Assembly (NCBI GenBank): GCA_050084985.1 | Contig: JBITNC010000001.1 | Location: 209,064,001-209,128,000 of the forward strand | Origin: Nageia nagi | Lineage: Eukaryota; Pinophyta | DNA length: 64,000 nt | Reading direction: 5' to 3' | Shown here: positions 11,640 through 21,692 of the stretch, one piece after another | Position numbering within the stretch: position 1 is the first letter of the stretch | Layout: each line of letters opens with the position of its first letter | Notes under the pieces: generated by a model | What the model was told of the DNA's origin: nothing | What the model saw: only the letters and a program-made list of their open reading frames with translations | Databases searched by the model: none | Position numbers and translations under genes: made by a program

Positions 11640-12660
11640 CTATCTTCGCTATTATTTCCTTCTAATATACCTAGGACTACATATAGATTCTTACTAGTTG
11701 AGGGGGTATGACTTTTGTTATTTTTTATGAGTTTATTTGTGGTTTTTTTAGGGATTTTTATTTGTTTACCTTCTAAAAAATTTCTTATTTTTCCAACTCT
11801 TATTCTTCTAGACTATTCTCCATTCACTTTCTTTATTTTTATTTACATTATCTGGTTTTATATGAGCTCTTTTTTCTTCATCTCTAGATTTCTTTTATAC
11901 AAAGTCTTTAGCATAACTTTTACATATATCATAATGATCCAAAATTTTTTCATAACATATATATTGAAACCATACTCATCCATATTCAATTTTCAATTCA
12001 ATTTCTCTCATTAGGGGCTTAGTAATATATAGATTAATAATAAATTTAGCATCAATAAATTTGTATTTTAGACATGTAGCTCTTTCAATAGTTAATTTAG
12101 CTACTCTTTATATAAAAATTTGATGCTAACAATATGTATGCAATCTTGGTAATGATACTCATGTAGTTATAAAATTAAATTTTTCTATTTCTATTGAAAA
12201 ACGTTTATCCCTTTTCTTGATTATAAGCCTTTTTAGTCCTAGGAATGAAGGTCCTAACTCTATAACTTTTTAGAGATCTTCCACAAATTGAAATTTAAAT
12301 ATAAGGAATTACTTAATAATAATGATGAGGTAAATGTTCCCTTTAATACTACATCTATTATAGATCCAACTTTGAATAAATTCAATCGATGGTCTAACCC
12401 CTACAAATCTAACAACTATGATATTCTTCAAATCTCTTACTTCTACTTTAGTTATATTTTTTGGAATAGTTATACTTACCAATTCCTTAGTGAAATCAAG
12501 TCCTAGTACCTTGCTTATGGCCTCTTTTATGAATGGATTTTCCTATAATAACATGCTACACCATTCTAGTGGAGGTTTTGGTTATAGCCTCTTCTAGCTT
12601 TATTCACTACATTTCTTTGGTTGTTATGCTGCATCTTACCTAAAACTATAGTGTGTCAAG
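11640..12660 (-). pseudogene. LINE ORF1 with DUF4283-like domain
   Basis: Minus strand. At about 11,990-12,515 it reads as a DUF4283-like RNA-binding domain typical of plant L1 ORF1: VVRFVGVRPSIEFI, then GPSFLGLKRLIIKKRDKRFS, then VSLPRL and an AKLTIERATCLK-like segment. A strongly Lys-rich tail follows (about 11,700-11,950). That tail accounts for the long Phe/Tyr-rich frames on the plus strand, which are not genes. The protein would bind LINE RNA in the ribonucleoprotein particle. Frameshifts and stops are present; the 5' limit near 12,660 is approximate. Confidence 0.72.
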
Positions 12661-12734
12661 ATCAAGTTTCATTTGAACTTTATTACCTTTTATTTCACAC
12701 TCTATATAATGTGAAGTACTTACCAAACTAATAT

Positions 12735-12960
12735 AAAAAATATTAGGGTAAACAAAGGGTCTACATCCACATGAGTGTAATGGGGAGTCCTTATAACCTA
12801 CTATGTAGCAAACCCTAGTTAGCTACTACTAGCATCTTAGGTTTTATGACATCCTTTATTACCCCTCTACATGGGTATATATTCCTCTCTTGGCTTGTAC
12901 GATTGGAATTCATGACCTCCTAAAGGAGACCAAGAGCCCTTATTACTACACCAATACCTT
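12735..12960 (-). mobile_element. Possible tRNA-derived SINE
   Basis: On the minus strand the first about 70 bases resemble a decayed tRNA. An A-box-like TGGTGTAGTAATAAGG lies at about 12,938-12,953, followed by GGCTCTTGGTCTCC. A B-box-like GGTCATGAATTCCAATC lies at 12,901-12,917, some 30 bases on, near the normal spacing. About 150 bases of unrelated body follow. No clear poly(A) tail or target duplication is seen, and the T-arm does not pair well, so a functional tRNA gene is unlikely. Confidence 0.4.
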
Positions 12961-13239
12961 ACAACTTTTATCATGTATTATCTTAAAATATTTTATCTAG
13001 ATTTAGCCTTATAAATCCAAATGATATGAGTAAATAATTTCCTTGATATATATAAAAGTTCTCTATAATATTATTTTTCTCTCATATCTTTTGGAAAATA
13101 TCTTGCTAGAAATATTTACCCATTTCCTCTTATATTCAACCAAATCCAATTTAGATATAATATCCCACTAGTATGATTCCTTAGCTAAATCCAATTCCTA
13201 TAATTTTTCAATTACAATTCATAGAATAAAATATACATT
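12961..13239. other. AT-rich interval, nothing recognised
   Basis: No coding similarity, LTR end or primer site is seen between the SINE-like sequence and element E. Confidence 0.5.
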
Positions 13240-13309
13240 TCACATTTCCCATTCCTTAGGCTTGACTTGCCTACACCTTTTACTCAATTATCATTACTGA
13301 AACCTCCAT

Positions 13310-13924
13310 TGAATAATAATATGTAGCAAGAAAGTAGTATGCAAGTTGAGATAAGTGAATTGAAGCCTTTAGTATAGACCTTGAAAAATCAAATATTTGT
13401 TGAGTAAAGATAGTATTCTTGATATAATAATAATAATCAAAGATATGATGGATATTTTTCAATGAATGATGGTACATAATAGATGTGATATCCATATCCT
13501 TAAAGAGATTAGATGCTTGCATAGTATATCTTAAGGATATAAGAAAGAGTACATATATCCCTTGATTATGTTATAATTTATCAATATCATGATTGGTTTA
13601 GAGTATGTAATGATGCTCATGCACAAGCTTAGTACCCTATATTTCAACATCAAATTCCAATTAGAAAAAAATGGTATAATAGTTATAGATTACTATGTGG
13701 ATACTAATCCTTTAGAACCTAATTTCATGATTTCTATGATGGTAGAGATGGATAACCTTATTGTAGAGATAAAATCCACTAAAATACCTATCCATACTCA
13801 AACTAATATTGAATCATCACTTGTAAATCTATCCCAACTTGGATCTGTTATTAATCATCAACATGATTTAAATATACCAATGAGTGATGTTATAATAATA
13901 GATCAAGTAAATCATGACAAATAG
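13310..13924 (+). pseudogene. Element E gag remnant
   Basis: The opening segment around 13,335 reads MQVEISELKPLVQTLKNQ, a coiled-coil-like start often seen in these Gags. It is followed by decayed sequence and an open 111-codon frame at 13,589-13,924. The latter has no certain domain but lies between the coil and the protease. Stops and frame changes occur between the parts. The Gag assignment rests mainly on position and on the coil, so it is tentative. An alternative is unrelated leader sequence. Confidence 0.45.
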
Positions 13925-14039
13925 GCTCAAAAAAAAGATAACTACTCAATTTATTAATTATTTGAAATATATTGAAAGAGAAAAGGTGATAAGAAATTTA
14001 ATATTTCCATCTCTAATAAGAGCCATAAGTTGCTTAATA

Positions 14040-14730
14040 ATTTAGAAGAAGATATCTTGATAAAGAAAGATCCCCTCCTAATATAGTCATGTACAATCTT
14101 GTTAATGAATTAAAAAGAATCCCCTTTAGAGGATATTTATTTAATGCATTGCAAATCCCTATATAAGTAAATTTGCTTAGAGTAGTGTTAATAATCCTCA
14201 AAAAGGGGTATAATGTATAAAATTGCAATCTAGAAGAAACTAGAAAACTAACAAGTATGGGAAAGAAATGACCCTCTCTCTATTAATTTTTCCTTGAATT
14301 AGAAGGTCACATAGTACATAATTATCTAATAGTTTTAGGATATGCCATAATTATCATGCCCAAGAAAGTATTTGATATTATTAGCTTGATCTATACTAGA
14401 TGTTATACTAGAGTCCTTGATATAGATGAAACCAATGTTAAAAATCTAAGAGTGTTAAAAGATGTTTCAAAAAAGCTACAAAAGTATCCTAGTGTTTTTA
14501 TAATTCAATATATTATAGTTGTATATCTTTCGCCTATCTTTAGCCTATGTTTTTCTCAATAATTTACTTATAAATTGGGTGGATATCTAGCCATGGATTA
14601 TTCCCACATGATAATCCCTTTTAAGAATAATAATTTCAAAATCCTAAATGAAGTTGCTTATAGTTTTCACATTGAGAAAATAGCTCAAGTAAATGTGATA
14701 TATGAAAGATTATGAAATGGTTAATGTCAT
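14040..14730 (+). pseudogene. Element E aspartic protease, active site lost
   Basis: Starts with a decayed YNIVNELKRIPFRGYLFNAL segment typical of the region before Tat-type proteases. It continues to EGHIVHNYLIVLGYAIIIMPKKVFD (14,300-14,370). The family norm at this point is LI-D-S/G-G-A, the catalytic Asp triad; here it reads LIVLGYA, so the Asp and neighbour are replaced. Downstream IYTRCYTRVLDIDETNVKNL and LGGYLAMDYSHMIIPF fit the remaining protease fold. The enzyme would cleave the Gag-Pol polyprotein; this copy cannot. The best open stretch is 14,356-14,562. Confidence 0.7.
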
Positions 14731-14884
14731 TTGAGATAACTTGAAAATGGTTGATAAATTTTTGAATGATATACTCTATCATGTTATAGACATTGGTTGC
14801 AACAATTACTACATCTATAAATCTAGTTTAGAAATATCAACATTAATAAAGTATGATCTAAGAAAAACTCAAATAGTAAATACT

Positions 14885-15245
14885 CTTTGATAGAGCAAAA
14901 TCCAAGACTAGAGTAGGTGTTGGAGTCATTTTGAGATCACCTAGAAAGGGAACAAAAAGATTCTCTTTTAGATTAACTTAGATATGTACCAAAAATATAG
15001 CTAAATATGAAGCCTTATGCCTTTGATTGAAATAAGCAAGCAAAATAAAAACCAAGTGCTTAACAATGTTTAGTTATTTAGATTTAGTGGTGAATTGGGT
15101 GATAGATAAATATTCAATAAAGCATCACTATTTTAAAAAAGTACCAAAAATAGTTTAGGATTTTCTAGAAATATTTAATGCTCTAAAGTTTAAAGCAATC
15201 CCAAAAGAAGAAAATAATAAAATTGATTTATTTTCTAAAAGATAA
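14885..15245 (+). pseudogene. Element E RNase H-like domain upstream of RT
   Basis: Reads DRAKSKTRVGVGVILRSP, then FSFRLT...NIAKYEALCL, then LDLVVNWVIDKYSIKHHYFKK and IPKEENNKIDLFSK. This matches RNase H pattern order: FDGA/S...G-x-G-x-V-x-x-SP, then TNN-x-AEYEAL, then D-S-x-L-V-x-N-Q-V, then IPREQN-x-x-AD. The first Asp and the Glu of EYEAL survive; the DS pair reads LD. RNase H removes RNA from RNA-DNA hybrids during reverse transcription. It lies before RT, whereas most Ty3/gypsy RNase H follows RT; E also has one there. Confidence 0.75.
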
Positions 15246-15640
15246 TACAAGTTTGATCGCATAAATAATTGGTCTTACAAAAAAGGTATTTAACTAATCT
15301 TTAGGCCCTTTATACTTGATAATGATTATTTTTGGCAAGTATTTGATGATAAAGATCATATTAATAGGTCTTAACGCAATAATTAATTTTTTATAATAAT
15401 AATCAAGAATTTGAATCTAAATCTTTCTATGAAGAAGATGCAATTCAATTAAAAAATAACTTCCTACCAAAGGTTGTTATTTCTTTTGAGAAATTATTTG
15501 GTAGAGAAGATCATATCAAGAGAAGAATTTTAGTAGATAAAAATAGCTACAAGGAAGTAGAGATATCCTTGAGAAGATTTTTAAAAATTGGTTCCAATAA
15601 TTCTTCATAAGATATTGAAGATATAAGTGCAATAATGGAG
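15246..15640 (+). pseudogene. Element E linker between RNase H-like domain and RT
   Basis: Contains QLKNNFLPKGVVISFEKLFG, then REDHIKRRILVDKNSYKEVE and ISLRRFLKIGSNNSS. It corresponds to the conserved LPKG-x-V-x-L-E-x-LF segment that precedes RT in Tat-like Pol proteins. It shows the upstream RNase H belongs to the same polyprotein as the RT rather than to a separate nested element. Confidence 0.6.
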
Positions 15641-16470
15641 TTTGTTGGAATTATTGGTTGGTATTAGGATTAGTGTAAAACATTGGGTCCACTTTATGGC
15701 TAAAAAGTGGAAGTCCTTTCTTGATTTTTAAGTTTGGTCATATTGATCTCAAAATTTGAAGCACTTATATATGGAATATTGAAGAAGGTCATTAGGGTAC
15801 AAAATGTAGTTATTTGAGTTTAGTTTTCAAATATATAATTTATTCCAATACCTAGATAATAAAAATTTATTTGTGATAGGTATGAATGAAAATCATTATT
15901 TAAAAAATATTATTTTAGGACCATATCATGCACATGTCTATCACACATATTTTGATCTAAACTAAAGTATTTTTTAAATCCTTTTGGGAAACTTTACCTA
16001 ACATAATGAAGGTTTTCCTGGATATTTTTTTTAATTTTTCCATGAATATTATATTTTTATTAATTTTTTATGGGTTGTAATTATGGTTTTGAAAAATGCT
16101 CATGTCCATCATGCATAATTTGACCTAAAGTCATCATTTTTTCAAACTTTTTTTTTTTAATTTTGTAGAGAATTATCCAAAGGTTGTTCCTAAATATTAT
16201 TTTTCTCAAAATTCCTTAAAAATAAAATGTTATCAAAAAATAAAAATTTATTTTTAAAATTTTTTAAGTTATAAAACTTCCTCTTTATGTGGACTCACCT
16301 TCTTGCATCAACCCATTATGATGGCTTAAAGTTGTAGTATAAATATGTTATCTAACACATGATTGAGTCAAAATAAGGAGAAAGACCTTTATATATAAGA
16401 AAATATAGGTAAACCCAAAGATTGAAATAATAATATAATAAGAAGTACAAAAGCTTTTTCTGGCTAGTAT
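15641..16470. other. Unexplained interval inside element E pol
   Basis: About 830 bases of AT-rich sequence interrupt Pol between the LPKG segment and the start of RT. It begins TGTTGGAATTATTGG, like an LTR start. No matching CA end with a 5-bp duplication was found, and no coding similarity is seen. Confidence 0.45.
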
Positions 16471-17640
16471 TATCTATTCTATTAAGCATTCTACTTAACT
16501 TGCTAATTTGTTATTAATTAGAAAAAAGAATGGTGATATCAAATTATGTGTTAATTTTTGAAATCTAAATAGAGCATATTTGGAAGATAATTATCCCCTA
16601 CCCCCATAGAGAAAATTTTACATATTATTGCTAGGGTGGATTATTTTTCATTCATTGATATTTGTTTAGGATAAAATAAAATATGGTTTAAAAATGAAGA
16701 TCAATTCAAGATAACATTCATAACCAAATGGGGAATATTTGCATTCCAATGAATGCCTTTTGGGTTATCCATTGTTGGACCTAATTTCTAAATAGAAATG
16801 GATCGTGATTTTGGTGAGCATATAAAAAAAATTATTCTAGTTTATTAGATGATATTATAACCTTTTATCATAAAACAATATCACTTACAACACCTATGAT
16901 AGATATTTATTAAATATCAAGAATTTAGAATTTTATTAAATCTAAAGAGATCCATTTTTGTTGTAAATGAAGGAAAGTTGCTAGGGCTTGTGATATCCAA
17001 AAAAGGATGGTTTACTGATCCAAGAAGAGTTAAGGAAATATCAAAATTTATAATATAATCTAATAAAAAAATAGGAATCCTTATTAGGATAAATAAATTT
17101 TATCAAAATATTCATTCAAGACTTTGGTAGAATAGTCAAATCAATCATAGAATTGCTTAAAGATCAAGTTCCATTTGAATGAACTATTGAGAGATTAGCT
17201 ACATTTGAAAAAATCAAATTAGCCATTATGATAGCTCCTATCTTGAAGGATCTAGATTTCTCCAAAGAGTTTATTATGTATGCTTATGGTGTAAAGAAAA
17301 GTATTATGGTCATATTAACCTAGAAAGAGGGTAATCATGATGAATATCCAATTGCTTTCTTCATTAAAACTCCATATGATGGAAAATAAAGGTATAATTT
17401 CATAGAGAAAAAAGTGTTTGTTATGATGAAAAGTTTTATAAAGTTAAAATATTATGTACATTAACATGATTTTATAATCCTTACCACTCATATAGATGTG
17501 AGAAATTATATCTTACAAGGAGATATAAGTGAGGGTAGAACCATATTGAACACAAAAATCCTAATATATGATGTTGAGATCCATCCAGTAAAGGTAATAA
17601 AGGGGAGATCTCTTTATGAACAATTGGATATGTATGTATC
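16471..17640 (+). pseudogene. Element E reverse transcriptase and RNase H
   Basis: RT begins with ASIIYSIKHST...LANLLLIRKKNGDIKLCVNF and NLNRAYLEDNYPLPP. Then come a decayed motif A, an L-D-D catalytic motif near 16,842-16,853 (LLDDIITF, with a likely 1-base loss in the preceding Tyr region), and GLVISKKGWFTDPRRVKEIS. RNase H follows from about 17,160: LAIMIAPILKDLDFSKEFIMYA...EGNHDEYPIAFF. RT copies the RNA and RNase H degrades it. Many stops and indels make it inactive. Integrase follows at 17,700. Confidence 0.85.
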
Positions 17641-17699
17641 TTTAGAATAGATAATGTTGTTAGAAGAAGAGATTTAAGAAATCAAGCTACAAGGAGATT

Positions 17700-18960
17700 G
17701 ACATAACTAGATCACTAAAGTTCATGATTACTTGAATACTAGGAGATTACCTAAAAATCTTGATGCCCTTCAAAGGTGTAGATTCAAGTTGAATGCATTA
17801 AATTACAATATAGTTAAAGGTATTTTGTATCAAAAAAATTTCTATGACATGTCATTAAGGTGTATCCAAATAATTTATGTTTTTAAAATATTGCATAAGT
17901 TTTGTTTGGGTATTATTAAAGGTCATTTTTTTAGATATAACATAACCATAAAGATCCCACAACTTGGATACTACTAACTATCAATTTATATAAAATCATT
18001 CTAAATTGCTGAATAATATGATAAATGTAATAAGTTCATTAGAAGGAGGATAATGGTAGGAATGCCTTATAGTTAATTATGGCTAAAGAGTTATTTCAAC
18101 AATGGGGATTAAATTTCATTAAAATGATCAATTCTAGCTCATCATCAAGTAAAAGGTTTATTTTTATTTCTACTAATTATTTTACCAGATGGACTAAAGA
18201 AGTCACAAAAAATAATACAAATCAAGATACTATTATGGAATTCATAAAAAAAAAAATTACAAATTTTGGTATCCCTCAAACTATTATTTTAGACAATGGT
18301 ATGGTATTTTTAGGAATAAGATGTTCAAAAGTCTACCTAAAGTATGGAATTTATTAGAAAACTTCATCAAATTATTACTCTTAGGGTAATGGTTTGATGG
18401 AATAAACCAATAAAAATTTAATCTAAATTTTAAGAAGAATTATTGATGAAAAATAGAAATATTGGTATAAAAAGCTAGATCTTGCTCTTTGGGATGATCA
18501 AGTTTCATATAAGTTTTCGATCAAAAATTCTCCATATGTCTTAGTTTATGGAAAGAGAGTGATATTACCAACATATATTCAGCTTTTGATATTGAAATTT
18601 CTTTAGCAATAAGAAATTATTAATATCAACTCAGCTGAATCAAGGATTATCAAATTATTATTTTTAGAAGAGGTTTAAAAAAATGTTTATACAAAGTTAC
18701 AAAAAGGAAACAACATTGTCAACTATTAGTTTGATAAGAAGTACTCATATACCATTTCATTCAAAAAGGAATATTTGGTCTTAAAATGGAATGAAGATAA
18801 AGATAAACCTAATAAACATAGAAAATTTGATTCGCTATGATTGGCAATTTATATCATAGCATTGAAATCCAAATGAACATGTATGAGTTGGAGTGTATGT
18901 ATGGTGAAATTCTTCCACTCATTATGAATGGCCAACATTTGAAATATTATATTATAATTT
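17700..18960 (+). pseudogene. Element E integrase, first catalytic Asp changed
   Basis: The core is best kept at 18,079-18,357: ELFQQWGLNFIKMINSSSSS, then RFIFISTNYFTRWTKEV, then FGIPQTIILDNGMVFLG. The family has W-G-x-D-F at the first catalytic Asp; here it is WGLNF, an Asp-to-Asn change. The second Asp (ILDNG) and the Glu of GNGLME remain. After a stop, KEYLVLKWNEDKDKPNKHRK marks the C-terminal GPY/F-type module, and MNGQHLKYY (near 18,930) is the usual end. It would insert the element cDNA; the lost Asp and stops make it inactive. Confidence 0.87.
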
Positions 18961-19222
18961 AGATAGTGTATAATATCATGTCATACTTGTACATTATATT
19001 TTTTTAATCCTTATTTTATGTGCCTTAGTTTAGGTTTTTATGTATTTTTTCATATTTCCCTAAGAGTCATTTATAGCAAAATCCAAAGTAATGATGATTA
19101 ATTAGGTCCACATAGAGTGCCATTAATTTTTTTTAAAATCTTTTCTTACCCAAAATAAGTCATTATTACATGCATAGAGCTATAATATCAAATTAAAAAG
19201 CTAAGGTTATGCTAAAGAGTTA

Positions 19223-19812
19223 TTGCAAAAGGTCTTAAGGAGTTATCATCTACTAAAATTGCTAAGCAACAAATTCTTGAGGGCACCTATTTAGATTATT
19301 ACAGTAATTTCTTAGATATAACTATTTTAGGGACTATATATATGTTAAAACTAAAACTTTTAGAATCAATTTTTACTAATAATACACTCAAATAGGATTT
19401 AATATACCATACAACTACTATACTTCCATTCATACCTAAAATATGTCACCCTTATTTGAAGCTGATAGAAGTTTTAGATAAACTTATAGATGTTAAAATT
19501 CATATCACTAAGAAACTAGGGAAAACCTTATTGGATATATCAAAAAATACCCTAATTTATGATTTCATATTATGTATTATATACCCTTTTATCTAGGTGG
19601 AAGTTAAATATGAATACCTAGAACAATATTCATTACAATGGTTAAATTCATATTCTATTATTCTACTCAATAACAAGTTGAGTCATTATCATATTTTCAC
19701 TTTCAAATTAGATATGTGTATGCTTCCTACCTTGATTGATATTATATGTGAGAAAAATATAATACCTTATTTTAAGAAAATATATAGTGTTGGCTTCAAG
19801 TATTGTTCATAA
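19223..19812 (+). pseudogene. Element E extra ORF downstream of integrase, unknown function
   Basis: One frame runs from about 19,223 to the stop at 19,812 with only two internal stops (both TAG) in about 196 codons, unusual in this stop-rich region. It reads ELSSTKIAKQQILEGTYLDY, then LPFIPKICHPYLKLIEVLDK, then MLPTLIDIICEKNIIPYFKK. No domain is recognised. Position after integrase matches the additional ORFs known in Tat-lineage elements. It shows no clear likeness to the post-integrase ORF of C and D. Function unknown. Confidence 0.5.
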
Positions 19813-20791
19813 TTTCCAAATCTACAATAACTATGATTGTTTTATATATTAATGAAAATAAGCTGTCTAGGTGATTTGCAAATAGAGTAAGATTACATGC
19901 CTTCCATTATCTAAGAAGTATTATGCTTTCATTGATTTGAAAAAAAAAAAAAATTACATACATATAGGTTTTGAAAAAATAAAAAATAAACTATGATAAA
20001 TATAAACTCAAGTTGCATGATCACAACTTATTGAGAACTTAGTGCAATGGATAGTTTGTAGAAAAACACCTAGTATTATGGTAAAACCTTCAACAAAGGT
20101 ATGCATGTATATACTTGTTAGAAAGATATATTTGATAAATATATAGTACAAAAATAATCCAATTAATTATATTTATTTTCAATAATTTATATCTTCTCAA
20201 AGTTGACTAATCTATTTTGCAAGTCCAGTTAATCTTCAACTAGTTTGATCTTCAACTCAAATGGTCTTTGATTGAGCTATAATTATAACATTATCCCAAT
20301 TGATTCAAAAGAGACTATTATAGTAGTTTAAAATCATTAAAAAAATATGAGAAACTTAATCTCTTTTATTTTCTCTACTATTTCAAAAGAAAGAAAAGAA
20401 CATAAAATATTCACATTGGCACTCCTTCCACCTTTGGTGTGGGATCTCCTCCACCTCTGATGCTATTCCATGCATATAAATGAGTGCCACCTTTTTATGA
20501 GAAAATACCCCTTCATAAAAATATTCTTATATTAACATTCCATCAATGCTAATGGTAGTGGTTCTCAAAAACCATTCTTGCACATCTTTTCTCACATTTG
20601 TAATGTCACACATAAAATCACTCAATTTTATATAATCTATAGTCATTACATGATTATCCTTATTATACTATTGGTTTTCATAATTTGAGACCAATTAACC
20701 CAATATCTCCTCCATTAACTTCTCCCAAGGAATAATCTTTAGCAATGTTATCTTCATGGGATAATCTTCAAGTGATACAAGTGATGCCTTA
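19813..20791. other. AT-rich interval between elements E and C, nothing recognised
   Basis: No domain, LTR pair or tandem repeat recognised. It may contain the lost 3' end of element E. A TATA-like ATATAAAT occurs near 20,476 without other support. Confidence 0.4.
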
Positions 20792-21669
20792 TGTAGACAC
20801 CCAAAAATGACCCTCATTTAAAAATTGAATGGAAAGGGACTAAAATTAACATGTATTATAAAAGTTATACTAAATTACCAATCACTAGATATTGACTCCA
20901 ATAATATATACTCAAACCAATCACTAGCATCCTCTACCAAATCATCAGTGACTCAATACTTAGTCAGGCCAAAACTAGATACACGCTTGAACTGATTTGT
21001 TCCCAAAAATTATTTGGTTATGAGTTATTATTAGTTTGGAAGTTGCATTAATAAAATCATGTCTATTATGGAATTTGATGAGTTTTTTTAATTTGGTTGT
21101 TAGCCCCTAAATTTAAAAATTAAACAAACTTAAAAGTCTATAAAATAAACATTCAATTATGAGGAAAAAGACCCAAATTGAAGTAAAATTACTCTACAAG
21201 ATTTCATTAAAAATTTCTAAAAGAGTTAAGTACTTCAATTATGCACTTGTTCATGTATTTTTTGATTCATTGTATGATGTTTTTTATATGAATAGGTACA
21301 TTTTATATGTTGTTTTGGCATGTATGTAGGGTCCACAAGTGCTAAAGAAAAAAACATTGAAGGAAAAATATGATAAAAATTGAAAGAGATCAAGAGCTAA
21401 AGTGGAAATGAAGTAGAAGAGAAGATTCATCCAAAGTTAGCTCTAGTATCATAAATGCCTACAATTGAGTTCAAATTCTAGTGATTACATATTGTTAATT
21501 AGTGACTCTATAAAAGCCAAAGGAGGCTCTAAAACATAATTTTATAAAAGCCCTTCAACCAAGGCTACAAATTTAGAGATTTAGTTTGTAATATTTGAGG
21601 TCACTCAAGAGAGTAATAAATACATATTGATATTTATATTATTTATTAATAGGTTACTTTTTTGGGTCA
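20792..21669 (+). repeat. Element C 5' LTR
   Basis: Begins TGTAGACACCCAAAAATGAC, nearly the same as A's LTR start on its strand (TGTAGACACCTAAAAATGTC). It ends TCA seven bases before a primer site. TATAAAAG occurs at 21,509-21,516 and again at 21,543-21,550. The start is well supported; the exact end is set by the primer site only, since the 3' copy lies outside the window. Confidence 0.7.
21509..21516 (+). promoter_or_regulatory. TATA box of element C LTR
   Basis: TATAAAAG followed by CCAAAGG; a second copy TATAAAAGCCC begins at 21,543. Either could set the start of the element RNA. Confidence 0.5.
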
Positions 21670-21675
21670 AAATTT

Positions 21676-21692
21676 TGGTGCTAGAAGGAGGG
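21676..21692 (+). other. Element C primer-binding site
   Basis: TGGTGCTAGAAGGAGGG, matching the site of element A on the minus strand at 39,796-39,811. Starts with TGG as required for pairing with a tRNA CCA end; the tRNA is not assigned. Confidence 0.75.

Larger units (their letters stand above)
13240..19812 (+). mobile_element. Element E: old Tat-like Ty3/gypsy retrotransposon without visible LTRs
   Basis: A plus-strand series in the order gag, protease, RNase H-like domain, RT, RNase H, integrase, extra ORF. All modules are broken by stops and small indels. No LTR pair, primer site or target duplication was found at either end, so the limits are approximate. A span at 15,640-16,470 is not explained by the pol reading. 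The RNase H-like module before RT differs from element B, where the second RNase H follows RT. E appears among the oldest copies here. Confidence 0.8.

Noticed and set aside
11409-12014. Two Phe/Tyr/Leu-rich plus-strand frames that look like membrane proteins
   Set aside because: They are the opposite strand of the Lys-rich tail and neighbouring region of LINE ORF1; poly-Lys/Asn codons on the minus strand read as Phe/Ile/Leu on the plus strand.
12886-12960. Functional tRNA gene
   Set aside because: A- and B-box-like blocks are present, but the T-arm and acceptor do not pair, so a decayed SINE head is more likely.
15643-16448. Solo LTR with defined ends
   Set aside because: A TG start exists, but no CA end with a matching 5-bp duplication could be found.
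20400-20520. Promoter of a host gene around an ATATAAAT box
   Set aside because: No open frame or coding similarity follows within several hundred bases, and AT-rich sequence gives such boxes by chance.
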